NCBI GenBank assembly: GCA_023387085.1
Contig: JAEWIL010000110.1
Location: 1-42,738, forward strand
Direction: 5' to 3'
Length of the DNA: 42,738 nt
DNA from: Pseudomonadota bacterium
GTDB taxonomy: Bacteria > Pseudomonadota > Alphaproteobacteria > Sphingomonadales > Sphingomonadaceae
Shown here: positions 32,349 to 41,008 of the stretch, piece by piece
Layout of the letters: the number at the start of each line of letters is the position of its first letter
Position numbering within the stretch: the stretch's first letter is position 1
Position numbers and translations under genes: made by a program
Notes under the pieces: model-generated
Told to the model about the DNA's origin: nothing
What the model saw: only the letters and a program-made list of their open reading frames with translations
Databases searched by the model: none

Positions 32349-33062
32349 CTAGCGGCAGTAGCCGTTGCCGCTCATGTCGAGGTGAAAGTGATTATAGTGG
32401 GCGGCGTTATAGTCGGGGCTGAGTACGGTCCCGAACCGGCGGCACGCCGATTTGTGCAGCGCGCGCAGGAAGTCCTGGGATACCTTGTCGCCGCTCCACC
32501 CGCCGTCGAGCATGATGCGGCGCCCGTCTGCCAGTACGAAACCCGATACGTCGACCGCATTCGAATACGCATGCTGCGACAGCCGGCCCGACCGGCCGCC
32601 ATAGATGTTGCGGCAGCTATAGGTGCCAAAGGTCTCGATCTTCACGACCTCCTGCCCGAAATATTTCCGCGCCGCGGGCCGCACCGCATATTGTGCCCAC
32701 GCCGCAAAATTCCTGGCAAGCGGACAGGTGATCGGGCCGAGGTTGGTCACCGGCGTGCCGATGTCGAGCAATTTCACCGAATCGATCGAACTGCATCCGC
32801 CACCGTGATCCTGGTTCGGCAGCGGTGTGAACCGTACCCCCGCCTGCTTGAGGTCGAAGGCGCACTGCTGCGCCTCGGGGCTGGTGAACGAAGGCGTGCC
32901 GGTGAGTTGCGGGCGCGTCGGCGTCGTCGCCACCGGGCGTTTGCCACCGCCGCTATTGCTGCCCTGTTTCATCACGTCGGGCGCACCGAAACAGGCGGTC
33001 AGCGCAAACGCCGCGCTGACGGCGATCAGGATCCGGGGTTTCAGGACAGGCGGGATCGGCAT
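32349..33062 (-). CDS. Extensin-like C-terminal domain lipoprotein
   Basis: A 237-residue secreted lipoprotein with lipobox FALTAC (Cys near 24) after a hydrophobic signal, a Gly/Thr/Pro-rich linker, and an extensin-like domain (about 65-237). That domain resembles metal-dependent M15 peptidase folds: QHAYSNAVDVSGF gives the His...Asp pair, and HYNHFHLDM the last His. Six cysteines could form disulfides. It may act on peptidoglycan or only bind it; activity is not shown. ATG 33062 is preferred over a TTG three codons upstream. Confidence 0.85.
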   Translation of the reverse strand: MPIPPVLKPRILIAVSAAFALTACFGAPDVMKQGSNSGGGKRPVATTPTRPQLTGTPSFTSPEAQQCAFDLKQAGVRFTPLPNQDHGGGCSSIDSVKLLDIGTPVTNLGPITCPLARNFAAWAQYAVRPAARKYFGQEVVKIETFGTYSCRNIYGGRSGRLSQHAYSNAVDVSGFVLADGRRIMLDGGWSGDKVSQDFLRALHKSACRRFGTVLSPDYNAAHYNHFHLDMSGNGYCR

Positions 33063-33176
33063 GGCCGTCAAATTGCCGACGATATGGTTAACAAGCCGTA
33101 TACCTTTCGTTCGGCTCGTCGAAAATTTCGCGCGGCTCGCGCATTTTGTTTGACAGTTTCAAGCCCGACCCTAAAG

Positions 33177-33228
33177 GCGGCGCCGGGCCACGCGGTCCCA
33201 ACGCCGCGCGAGCTCTCTGCAAGGAGAG
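33177..33228 (+). ncRNA. Structured serC leader (resembles the alphaproteobacterial serC RNA motif)
   Basis: Two hairpins lie directly before serC. The first has GCGGCG (33177-33182) paired with CGCCGC (33202-33207), enclosing GGGCC/GGTCCC with loop ACGC. The second has CTCTC (33213-33217) paired with GAGAG (33224-33228), with loop TGCAAG, so the AAGGAGAG ribosome site is inside the stem. That arrangement is what I recall of the published serC motif and would let structure control translation. A TTGACA box at 33150 has only a weak TAAAGG -10 and would start the RNA inside hairpin 1, so the true promoter is unresolved. Motif identity needs a covariance-model match. Confidence 0.45.
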
Positions 33229-33231
33229 ACT

Positions 33232-34362
33232 ATGATGAGTGAAGTGACGACGCCACAGGTGCGCCCGACGCGCCCCTATTTTTCTTCCGGACCCTGCGCC
33301 AAGCCGCCGGTCTGGTCCCCCGACAAACTGGCCACCGAATCGCTTGGCCGCTCGCATCGCGCCAAGATCGGCAAGACGCGCCTCGCCTATTGCATCGACC
33401 TGATGCGCGAGATGCTGCAGCTGCCCGACACGCACCGGATCGGCATCGTGCCCGGATCGGACACCGGCGCGTTCGAAATGGCGATGTGGACGATGCTCGG
33501 GGCGCGTCCCGTCACGACGCTCGCTTGGGAGAGCTTCGGCGAGGGGTGGGTCACCGACGCGGCGAAGCAGCTCAAACTGGACCCGACCGTCATCCGCGCC
33601 GATTACGGCCAGCTTCCCGACCTGACGCAGGTCGACTGGTCGAACGACGTCCTCTTCACCTGGAACGGCACCACCAGCGGCGTCCGCGTCCCGAACGGCG
33701 ACTGGATCGCCGCCGACCGCGAAGGCTTGAGCTTCGCCGACGCGACCTCGGCCGTGTTCGCCTATGACCTGCCGTGGGACAAGATCGACGTCGCGACCTT
33801 CAGCTGGCAGAAGGTACTCGGCGGCGAAGGCGGCCATGGCGTGCTGATCCTTGGTCCCCGCGCCGTCGAACGGCTCGAAACCTACACCCCCGCCTGGCCG
33901 CTGCCCAAAGTGTTCCGCCTCGTCAGCAAGGGCGCGCTCGCCGAGGGCGTGTTCAAGGGCGAGACGATCAACACCCCGTCGATGCTTGCGGCCGAGGATG
34001 CTATCTTCGCGCTCGAATGGGCCAAGTCGCTGGGCGGCCTCGACGGTCTCAAGGCCCGCAGCGACGCAAACGCTGCGGCACTCGACAAGATTGTCGAAGA
34101 ACGCGAATGGCTGAGCCACCTCGCCGCCGACCCCGCCAGCCGCTCGAAGACCTCGGTCTGTCTGTCTGTCGCCGGCGCCGACGCGGATTTCATCAAGAAA
34201 TTCGCAGGGCTGCTCGAAGCCGAAGGCGCGGCCTATGACATCGCGGGCTATCGCGACGCCCCTCCGGGCCTTCGCATCTGGTGCGGCGCGACCGTCGACG
34301 CCGCCGATATCGAAGCGCTCGGGCCGTGGCTCGACTGGGCCTACAAAACCCTCACTGCGTAA
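33232..34362 (+). CDS. serC: Phosphoserine aminotransferase
   Basis: A 376-residue PLP enzyme converting 3-phosphohydroxypyruvate to phosphoserine, second step of serine synthesis. It has the alphaproteobacterial-type sequence with FSSGPCAKPP at the N-terminus, GTTSGVRVPNG, and the PLP lysine in FSWQKVLGGEGGHG near 200. The start is ATG 33232 (or 33235) after AAGGAGAG. It is followed by serA after 106 bp, which mostly consist of an inverted repeat, so the two serine genes may share a transcript. The leader hairpins just upstream suggest post-transcriptional control. Confidence 0.96.
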   Translation: MMSEVTTPQVRPTRPYFSSGPCAKPPVWSPDKLATESLGRSHRAKIGKTRLAYCIDLMREMLQLPDTHRIGIVPGSDTGAFEMAMWTMLGARPVTTLAWESFGEGWVTDAAKQLKLDPTVIRADYGQLPDLTQVDWSNDVLFTWNGTTSGVRVPNGDWIAADREGLSFADATSAVFAYDLPWDKIDVATFSWQKVLGGEGGHGVLILGPRAVERLETYTPAWPLPKVFRLVSKGALAEGVFKGETINTPSMLAAEDAIFALEWAKSLGGLDGLKARSDANAAALDKIVEEREWLSHLAADPASRSKTSVCLSVAGADADFIKKFAGLLEAEGAAYDIAGYRDAPPGLRIWCGATVDAADIEALGPWLDWAYKTLTA

Positions 34363-34370
34363 CAATTGTT

Positions 34371-34451
34371 CGTCATCCCCGCGAAAGCGGGGACCCAGAG
34401 CGTGCGTGGGCCGACCCCACACCGGGTTCCCGCTTTCGCGGGAATGGCGAG
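34371..34451. repeat. Intergenic inverted repeat, family 3 (CCCGCGAAAGCGGG type)
   Basis: CGTCATCCCCGCGAAAGCGG (from 34371) and the inverted CCCGCTTTCGCGGGAATGGCG (ending near 34450) flank a 27-bp spacer containing TGCGTGGGC. Each arm is also a perfect small hairpin (CCCCGCGAAAGCGGGG). It fills the serC-serA gap. Such elements are widespread in genomes of this type. Confidence 0.82.
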
Positions 34452-34468
34452 GTTAAAGGATCATAGAC

Positions 34469-36055
34469 ATGACCGCACCCAAAGTTCTTATTTCCGACAA
34501 GATGGACCCCAAGGCCGCCGCGATCTTCAAGGAACGCGGCATCGACGTCGACGTCATCACCGGCAAGACCAAGGACGAGCTGATCGCGATGATCGGCGCC
34601 TACGACGGGCTCGCAATCCGCTCGGCCACCAAGGTCACCGCCGACGTCCTCGCCGCAGCGACGAACCTCAAGGTCGTCGGCCGCGCCGGGATCGGCGTCG
34701 ACAATGTTGACATTCCCGAAGCGTCGAAAAAGGGCGTCATCGTCATGAACACGCCATTCGGCAACAGCATCACCACCGCCGAACATGCCGTCGCGATGAT
34801 GTTCGCGCTCGCCCGCCAGATCCCCGAAGCCAACACGCTGACGCAGGCGGGCAAATGGCCGAAGAACGACTTCATGGGCGTCGAGCTGACGTCGAAGACG
34901 CTCGGCCTGATCGGCTGCGGCAACATCGGCAGCATCGTCGCCGAGCGCGCGCTGGGGCTGCGCATGAAGGTCGTCGCCTTCGACCCCTTCCTGACGCCCG
35001 AGCGCGCGATCGAACTCGGCGTCGAAAAGGCCGATCTCGACACCTTGCTCGCCAAGGCCGATTTCATCACGCTGCACACACCGCTCACCGACCAGACGCG
35101 CAACATCCTGTCGAAGGAGAATCTGGCCAAGACCAGGAAGGGCGTGCGCATCATCAACTGCGCGCGCGGCGGGCTGATCGACGAGGCGGCGCTGAAGGAG
35201 GCGCTCGACAGCGGACATGTCGCCGGCGCGGCGCTCGACGTGTTCGCGACCGAACCGCCGGCCGCCGATCATCCGCTGTTCGGCACGGCGAACTTCATCT
35301 GCACGCCGCACCTCGGAGCCTCCACCGACGAGGCGCAGGTCAATGTCGCCATCCAGGTCGCCGAGCAACTCAGCGATTATCTGCTCACCGGCGGCATCAC
35401 CAATGCGCTCAACGTCCCCAGCCTGTCGGCCGAGGAAGCGCCGAAGCTGCGCCCTTATATGAGCCTTGCCGAAAAGCTCGGCAGCCTCGTCGGCCAGCTC
35501 GCGCACGACAATCTCACGACCATTTCGGTCGAGGTCGAGGGCGCCGCCGCCGAACTCAATCTCAAGCCCATCACCGCTGCGGTGCTCACCGGCCTGATGC
35601 GCCGCTATTCGGACAGCGTGAACATGGTCAACGCCCCGCACCTCGCGCGCGAACGCGGGCTCGATGTGCGCGAAGTGCGCCATGACCGCGACGGCGACTA
35701 TCACACGCTCGTCCGCGTCACCGTCGCGACCGAACAGGGCGACCGCTCGGTCGCGGGCACGCTGTTCAGCAACGGCGACCCGCGTCTGGTCGAAATGTTC
35801 GGCATCAAGGTCGAGGCCGATCTCGACGGCCATATGCTCTATATCGTCAACGAGGATGCGCCGGGCTTCATCGGCCGCATCGGCACCGCACTCGGCGAAG
35901 CCGGGCTCAACATCGGCACCTTCCACCTCGGCCGCCGCGCCGCGGGCGGCGAAGCCGTGCTGCTGCTCAGCCTCGACTCGCCGATGCCCGAACCTTTGCT
36001 GTGGCAGCTTTGCCAGCTTCCCGGCGTAAAGACGGTGAAAGGCCTGAAGTTTTGA
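34469..36055 (+). CDS. serA: D-3-phosphoglycerate dehydrogenase
   Basis: A 528-residue long-form SerA, which oxidises 3-phosphoglycerate in the first step of serine synthesis. Rossmann motif GLIGCGNIGSIVA near 148, catalytic Arg in NCARGGLIDE near 235, and the Glu-His pair with the His in TPHLGAST near 282 are present. After the catalytic part come the intervening domain (about 320-450) and a C-terminal ACT domain (MLYIVNEDAPGFIGRIG...), which may sense serine. Preceded by serC and followed by a further intergenic repeat. Confidence 0.96.
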   Translation: MTAPKVLISDKMDPKAAAIFKERGIDVDVITGKTKDELIAMIGAYDGLAIRSATKVTADVLAAATNLKVVGRAGIGVDNVDIPEASKKGVIVMNTPFGNSITTAEHAVAMMFALARQIPEANTLTQAGKWPKNDFMGVELTSKTLGLIGCGNIGSIVAERALGLRMKVVAFDPFLTPERAIELGVEKADLDTLLAKADFITLHTPLTDQTRNILSKENLAKTRKGVRIINCARGGLIDEAALKEALDSGHVAGAALDVFATEPPAADHPLFGTANFICTPHLGASTDEAQVNVAIQVAEQLSDYLLTGGITNALNVPSLSAEEAPKLRPYMSLAEKLGSLVGQLAHDNLTTISVEVEGAAAELNLKPITAAVLTGLMRRYSDSVNMVNAPHLARERGLDVREVRHDRDGDYHTLVRVTVATEQGDRSVAGTLFSNGDPRLVEMFGIKVEADLDGHMLYIVNEDAPGFIGRIGTALGEAGLNIGTFHLGRRAAGGEAVLLLSLDSPMPEPLLWQLCQLPGVKTVKGLKF

Positions 36056-36063
36056 GCCCAAAA

Positions 36064-36220
36064 CCTTCTCCCCTTGGGAGAAGGATACGCAGCCTTTGCC
36101 GGTTTCACCGGCTAGGCGAAATTGGATGAGGGGCTGGGCGTCACCGTGACGACACATCCCCTCACCACTGCGGCTAGGCAGCAAGCTGCCAAGTCTCGTT
36201 GCCTCTCCCAACGGGAGAGG
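36064..36220. repeat. Intergenic repeat element, family 4 (CTTCTCCC..GGGAGAAG type)
   Basis: CCTTCTCCCCTTGGGAGAAGG (36064-36084) is a perfect-armed hairpin; a related one, CCTCTCCCAACGGGAGAGG (36202-36220), ends the element. In between are GCCGGTTTCACCGGC (36098-36112) and other short stems, including GTCACCGTGAC. It occupies the serA-hisZ gap of 213 bp, where no gene is seen. It could also terminate serA transcription. Confidence 0.75.
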
Positions 36221-36268
36221 ATTAGCGGTGCTTCCAATTGAGCCGCACTACCACTAAGGCCGCAATCG

Positions 36269-37384
36269 ATGACCAAGGCTCCTGCCCTGCTGCCCGAAGG
36301 CCTCCGCGACCGCCTGCCCCGTCAGGCGGAGGCGGCATCGCGCGTCACCCGCGCGCTCGTCGATGCGATGCGGTCGCACGGCTATGGCCGCGTTTCGCCG
36401 CCGCTCGCCGAATTTCGCGAGACGCTTGGCGGCGACGATGACCGGCAAGCGCGCGACCTGCTGCGTTTCACCGATCCGGTGTCGCAGCGCACCCTCGCGC
36501 TGCGCCCTGACATCACGCGGCAGGTCGGCCGCATCGCGACATCGCTCCTCAAGAGCGCGCCGCGTCCGCTGCGTCTCTGCTACGCCGGACAGGTGGTCAA
36601 GCTGCGCGCCAGCCAGCTTCGCCCGGCACGCGAAATGCTGCAGGTCGGCGCCGAACTGATCGGTAGCGACAGCGTCGCCGCGGCGCGCGAGATCGTTACC
36701 GTCGCGATCGACGCGCTCGACGCCGCGGGTATCGGCCCCGTCACGATCGATTTCACCCTGCCCGACGTCGTCGACCTGCTCGCTGCGGGCCCGCTGCCCG
36801 TCGCCGCGAACATCGAAAGCTTGCGCGACGAACTCGACGCCAAGGACGCTGGCGCGCTCGTGCGATTGGGCGCCGAGGCCTGGCTTCCGCTGCTCCGCGC
36901 GACCGGCCCGTTCGACCGCGCAGTCGCCGACCTTCGCGCCTTCGATACGTCAGGTGTACTGAAAGCCCGGATCGACGCGCTCGAGGAAATCGCCGCGCCG
37001 GTCCGCGGCCGCGTCAACCTCACCCTCGACCCGACCGAGCGCCATGGCTTCGCCTATCAAAGCTGGTTCGGTTTCCAGATTTTCGTTCCCGGCCAGGGCG
37101 ATGCGATCGGCCGCGGCGGCGGCTATGCGATTCCGGTCGGCGAGGACGAGGAAGAATCGGCGGTGGGCTTTTCGCTCTATCCCGATCCGCTGATCGACGA
37201 CGGCCTCGGCGCCGAGGATGATGCGGACCGGCGCATCCTGTTGCCGCCTGGCCATGACCCGGCGCTCGCGGCCAGCCTGCGCGCCGACGGGTGGCAGACC
37301 GTGGCGGCGCTCACCGATAGCGACGATGCCGAGCGGCTCGGCTGCGGCTTTGTGCTGGGCTCCGACGGGCCTGTCGAACGCTGA
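36269..37384 (+). CDS. hisZ: ATP phosphoribosyltransferase regulatory subunit
   Basis: A 371-residue class II aminoacyl-tRNA-synthetase-like protein that regulates short-form HisG in the first step of histidine synthesis. It has LLPEGLRDRLP at the N-terminus, a motif-2-like block LRPDITRQVGRIA, and YAGQVVKL...EMLQVGAELIG. The HisRS anticodon domain is absent and the histidine-specific catalytic segment is not seen, matching HisZ rather than HisS. Other his genes are not in the window. Ribosome site is weak (AAGGCCGCAATCG before ATG). Confidence 0.92.
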   Translation: MTKAPALLPEGLRDRLPRQAEAASRVTRALVDAMRSHGYGRVSPPLAEFRETLGGDDDRQARDLLRFTDPVSQRTLALRPDITRQVGRIATSLLKSAPRPLRLCYAGQVVKLRASQLRPAREMLQVGAELIGSDSVAAAREIVTVAIDALDAAGIGPVTIDFTLPDVVDLLAAGPLPVAANIESLRDELDAKDAGALVRLGAEAWLPLLRATGPFDRAVADLRAFDTSGVLKARIDALEEIAAPVRGRVNLTLDPTERHGFAYQSWFGFQIFVPGQGDAIGRGGGYAIPVGEDEEESAVGFSLYPDPLIDDGLGAEDDADRRILLPPGHDPALAASLRADGWQTVAALTDSDDAERLGCGFVLGSDGPVER

Positions 37385-37522
37385 TCCTTGGCCGGTGCGT
37401 CGATTCCGTCTCGCTCCGGCACAGGTTTTCGCTAACAAAGTCTTACCAATTAACGATTTTTACTCACATCTTCTTAACCAGAATCCTGCAGTTCCGGGCA
37501 TGATATTAAGGGAGCGTTAGTG

Positions 37523-38275
37523 ATGACGGTGCGGGGAACATGGCTGGTGGCGGGCCTGACGATGGCGGTGGCGATGCCACTCGCGGGATGCCGTGACAAC
37601 CCACAGGCGAAGGCCGATCTGAAGCCGCTCGACGACGGGCTCACCGACGCCGATCCGGCGGTGAAGGGCGCGCTCGAAGACAAGATCATGGTCGATCCGA
37701 AGTTGACCGGACAGGCCAACCGCAACGCGGCCGCCCCCGGCAACAAGCCGGTCGATGGCGGCGTTCCCGGGATCGCCGGCGGGAAAGCTACCGCCGCGGC
37801 AGAGGCGGCCGCGGCGCAGGCGGCGGGGAAGCTGCTCGCCGCGCCCAAGGCGTTGCCTTTCGAGGAAGGCTGCGCCGGCGATTGCGCCGCGAACCGTCCG
37901 GTCACGATCGGCGCGCTCGCGCGCGACCAGCAAAAGGGCGCCTGCGATGGAAAGCTGACCTATGGCAATGCGTGGGCCGATCGCCTGCCCGCTGCGTTCA
38001 AAGTCTATCCGCGCGCGACGCTGCGCGAGGCGGCGGGCGTCGCCGGCGGCAAGTGCAACATCCGCGTCGCCAATTTCCAGACCGCCGCCTCGATCCAGGG
38101 CGTGCTCGACTATTATCACACGATGGCGGTGCGGGCCGGCTATACCAGCGACCATCGCCTTCGCGGCAACGAGCATGTGCTCGGCGGCACCAAGGGCGAC
38201 CTTGCCTATGTCATCTTCGCGCGCCGCGACGGCGGCATGACGGACGTCGATCTGGTGGCGTCGGGCGGGAAATAA
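37523..38275 (+). CDS. Putative lipoprotein of unknown function
   Basis: Not recognised. About 250 residues with a clear lipobox (MPLAGC, Cys near 23), so it is probably a membrane-anchored periplasmic lipoprotein. Then comes an Ala/Gly-rich low-complexity stretch (about 65-110), and a compact C-terminal part (about 115-250) with four cysteines (GCAGDCAAN, GACDG, GKCNIRV). ATG 37523 follows GGGAG by 8 nt; GTG 37520 is equally in frame. A strong terminator ends this unit at 38295-38329. The upstream 138 bp are A/T-rich with a likely promoter. Confidence 0.7.
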   Translation: MTVRGTWLVAGLTMAVAMPLAGCRDNPQAKADLKPLDDGLTDADPAVKGALEDKIMVDPKLTGQANRNAAAPGNKPVDGGVPGIAGGKATAAAEAAAAQAAGKLLAAPKALPFEEGCAGDCAANRPVTIGALARDQQKGACDGKLTYGNAWADRLPAAFKVYPRATLREAAGVAGGKCNIRVANFQTAASIQGVLDYYHTMAVRAGYTSDHRLRGNEHVLGGTKGDLAYVIFARRDGGMTDVDLVASGGK

Positions 38276-38294
38276 GCTGCTCGGCCGCGCATGA

Positions 38295-38329
38295 AAAAGG
38301 CCCCGGGGAGAGAGTTCCCGGGGCCTTTT
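38295..38329 (+). terminator. Rho-independent terminator after the lipoprotein gene
   Basis: AAAAGGCCCCGGG (38295-38307) pairs perfectly with CCCGGGGCCTTTT (38317-38329), with a 9-base loop and U-tract. The A-run on the other side makes it work in both directions, so it may also end transcription of the convergent CsbD-like gene. Confidence 0.9.
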
Positions 38330-38351
38330 CGTTGCGGACGAACAATAGCCG

Positions 38352-38534
38352 TCAGACTTTGTCGCCTAGCGCGCCTTTGACCTTGCCGGCCAGATTCTGA
38401 GCCTCGCCCTTGCGTTCCTGCGCGGCGCCTTCAGCGCGCAGCCGCTCGTTGTCGGTCGCCTTGCCGACGGTCTGCTTCACATTGCCGGCCGCTTCGTTGG
38501 CGAGACCTTTGGCTTTGTCTTTCAATTCACCCAC
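38352..38534 (-). CDS. CsbD-family small hydrophilic stress protein
   Basis: About 60 residues, very hydrophilic, starting at GTG 38534 with AAGGAG seven bases upstream. The sequence GELKDKAKGLANEAAGNVKQ, then KGEAQNLAGKVKGALG, is the CsbD pattern: two amphipathic helical repeats of about 25 residues. CsbD proteins are abundant in general stress responses and their mechanism is unknown. A longer frame with an ATG at 38600 has no family match and is disfavoured. Confidence 0.85.
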   Translation of the reverse strand: MGELKDKAKGLANEAAGNVKQTVGKATDNERLRAEGAAQERKGEAQNLAGKVKGALGDKV

Positions 38535-38652
38535 GGGGATTCTCCTTGCTACCAGAGGCGGGAGGGGGCGCCTCATGGAGGATAAACGGCGCGCGGGCAC
38601 CGATGTTCCGCGGGAAGGGACAGACGGTTGTGTTCAAACGATAATCCGACAG

Positions 38653-39369
38653 TCAGTCCCCCGCCGCAATGCGGTCCAGCGCCACCGGATCGCGGATCGT
38701 GATGCGATTATAGTCGGCCGCGATCAGTCCCGCTTCCTCCAACCCGCGCAGCAGCCTGTTCACGCTTTGCCGCGTGACGCCGAGCATCGCGCCGAGTTGT
38801 TCCTGCGGCAGGCGGAGCGCGAGTTCGGTGCCTGCCTCGCCGACGATGCCATGGATCCGCGACAGCTCCGCCAGCGTCGCCGCCATGCGCTGTTCGAGCG
38901 AGCCCAGTTTCTGGATGTTGAGCTGTCGCAGGCTGTCTCCGTGCCGCGCACACATCAACAGGGCGATGTCGCGCCACAGAATGGGCTCGGCATCGAGGAT
39001 CGCGGCAAGACCGTCGCACGGCAGATGTAACAGCACGCTGTCCTCATAGGCGGTGTAGACATAGTGGATCGGCGGCTCGGCGAGCAGGCGGACGATCGCG
39101 AGGATCTCATGCCGCCCTTGCAAGCTCAGGACGAATTTCTTGCCCGCCATGCTTCCCCGGCTGACCTCGATTTCGCCCGAGGCGATGACGAATGCCTCGC
39201 GTCTCTCCGGATCGCGCGCGAAGATTTCGGCGCCGCGCGGATAATATTCGGCGCGAGCAATCGCCGCGAGGTCGGCTAGCCGCGCTTCGGGCCAGCCGGC
39301 GAACAGCGGGCAGAGGAGCAAGACGCGAAGGCGATCCTCGCGCGACCCTATACGCAGGCTCGATCCCAT
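38653..39369 (-). CDS. Crp/Fnr-family transcriptional regulator
   Basis: A 238-residue regulator with an N-terminal cyclic-nucleotide-binding-like beta-roll (about 20-145; YYPRGAEIFARDP, FVIASGEIEVSRG) and a C-terminal Crp helix-turn-helix (about 150-225; LPQEQLGAMLGVTRQSVNRLLRGLEEAGLI). The beta-roll lacks the conserved RxAx cAMP contact and the cysteine set of Fnr, so its signal is unknown. Start at ATG 39369 follows GGAGG. It is divergent from the DUF1254/DUF1214 gene, which may be its target. Confidence 0.9.
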   Translation of the reverse strand: MGSSLRIGSREDRLRVLLLCPLFAGWPEARLADLAAIARAEYYPRGAEIFARDPERREAFVIASGEIEVSRGSMAGKKFVLSLQGRHEILAIVRLLAEPPIHYVYTAYEDSVLLHLPCDGLAAILDAEPILWRDIALLMCARHGDSLRQLNIQKLGSLEQRMAATLAELSRIHGIVGEAGTELALRLPQEQLGAMLGVTRQSVNRLLRGLEEAGLIAADYNRITIRDPVALDRIAAGD

Positions 39370-39392
39370 GCTTGGCTCCCTCCCCCCATTTT

Positions 39393-39468
39393 CGTCATTG
39401 CGAGCGTAGCGAAGCCATCGAGGGCGGTATACGCTACTCTGGATTGCTTCGCTTCGCTCGCCAAGACG
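39393..39468. repeat. Intergenic inverted repeat, family 2 (CGTCATTGCGAG type), copy 2
   Basis: CGTCATTGCGAGCGTAGCGA (from 39393) and inverted GATTGCTTCGCTTCGCTCGC...ACG (ending 39468), spaced about 20 bp, match the family at 32248-32345. It lies in the 216-bp gap between the Crp-family and DUF1254 genes. Confidence 0.8.
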
Positions 39469-39585
39469 GCTTTGTTGCCGGCCTGAACGCGAACGGGAGA
39501 TTCCCCAAGAGATTGTCGGCAAAATGACAGACTGGCCACCCGCTGCCGCGCTATCGCGCCGGAAAATCGCGAGGAGTGATGTTCG

Positions 39586-40977
39586 ATGAAAAATCTGCTT
39601 GCCCTGATGGCAATGCTCGCCGCCTTCCTGACGGGCGCGGCGCATGCTGCACCATTGAGCGAGGACGAGGCCTATGCCATCGGTATCGACGCTTACACCT
39701 ACGCCTATCCGATGGTGTTGATGGAGACGACGCGTCGCGTTTCGACCAACGCTGGCGCCGAAGGCCGGCTGCGCGCTCCGATGAACCAGTTCGCGCACAT
39801 GAAGACCTATCCCGACGCGACCTTCAAGGATGTCGTGCGGCCCAACGCCGACACGCTTTATTCGACGCTGTGGTTCGACGTCGGCAAGGAGCCGCTGGTT
39901 ATCACCATGCCGAACACGGCGGGCAGATACCATGTCGTGCCGATCATGGACATGTGGACCGATGTCTTCGCGACGCTCGGCACACGCACCACCGGCAACG
40001 ACGGCGGCACCTTCGCGCTGGTCGGGCCGAACTGGCGCGGCACGCTACCCAAGGGCATGCGGATGGTCCGCAGTCCGACCGACATGGGCTGGATCATCGG
40101 CCGCATCCAGACCAACGGCGCGCCCGATTACGATCATGTCCACGGGCTTCAGGCGGGCTATGGCGCCTCACCGCTGTCGGTCTGGGGCAAGCCGATGACA
40201 ACTACCGCCGCCGCAGCGCCCGATATGTCGGTCGATATGAAAACGCCTCCCGTCGCGCAGGTCGCTGCAATGAGCGCCGACACCTTCTTTCCGTTATTTG
40301 CCGAACTCATGAAGCGCAATCCGCCGCACGCCAGCGATTATGGCATGCTGCTGCGGCTCGAAAGGATCGGGATCGTGCCCGGTCAAAGCTTCGATTTTGC
40401 GAAGGCCGACCCCGCCGTCCGGCGCGGGCTGACGCGCGCCGCGGCGGATGGCCTGCAGCGTATCCTGAACCGCCGCAAGGGACTCAGCCTGACAGGCAAT
40501 AAGTGGGTGGCGATGGGCAACGCGCTCGGCGTCTACGGCAACGACTATCTGCAGCGCGCCTTCATCGGCTTTGCCGGGCTCGGCGCCTTGCCGCCCGAGG
40601 AGGCCATCTATCCGATGGCGCCGTTCGACAGCGAGGGCAAGCCGCTCTCTGGCGCATCGCGCTATGTCCTGCATTTCGACAAGGAGCAGATCCCGCCAGC
40701 CGACGCTTTCTGGTCGCTGACCATGTATGGCGCCGACCAGTTTTTCGTCGCCAACCCGATCGACCGTTTCGCGATCGGCGACCGCGACAAGCTGATTTTC
40801 AACGCGGACGGCTCGCTCGACCTCTATGTCCAGAAGGACAGCCCGGGCGCGGACAAGGAAGCCAATTGGCTGCCCGCACCCGATGGGCCATTCAGCATGA
40901 ACCTGCGCCTCTATCTTCCGCGACGCGACGCGCTCGAAGGACGCTGGACCGCGCCGCCGATCAGGCGGGTACCATAA
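39586..40977 (+). CDS. Exported DUF1254/DUF1214 domain protein
   Basis: A 463-residue protein with a cleavable signal (hydrophobic LLALMAMLAAFLTG, probable cleavage after AHA near 22). The DUF1254 half (about 30-160; YTYAYPMVLMETTRR, RPNADTLYSTLWFD) is followed by DUF1214 (about 330-450; YVLHFDKEQIPPADAFWSLTMY, SLDLYVQKDSPG). These domains commonly occur together in periplasmic or envelope proteins of unknown function. The ATG at 39586 has GAGGAG upstream. It is divergent from a Crp/Fnr-type regulator, suggesting stress or nutritional control; no partner gene follows. Confidence 0.88.
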   Translation: MKNLLALMAMLAAFLTGAAHAAPLSEDEAYAIGIDAYTYAYPMVLMETTRRVSTNAGAEGRLRAPMNQFAHMKTYPDATFKDVVRPNADTLYSTLWFDVGKEPLVITMPNTAGRYHVVPIMDMWTDVFATLGTRTTGNDGGTFALVGPNWRGTLPKGMRMVRSPTDMGWIIGRIQTNGAPDYDHVHGLQAGYGASPLSVWGKPMTTTAAAAPDMSVDMKTPPVAQVAAMSADTFFPLFAELMKRNPPHASDYGMLLRLERIGIVPGQSFDFAKADPAVRRGLTRAAADGLQRILNRRKGLSLTGNKWVAMGNALGVYGNDYLQRAFIGFAGLGALPPEEAIYPMAPFDSEGKPLSGASRYVLHFDKEQIPPADAFWSLTMYGADQFFVANPIDRFAIGDRDKLIFNADGSLDLYVQKDSPGADKEANWLPAPDGPFSMNLRLYLPRRDALEGRWTAPPIRRVP

Positions 40978-41008
40978 ATATGACCGTGCCGCCGCTTTTC
41001 GGTGCGTC

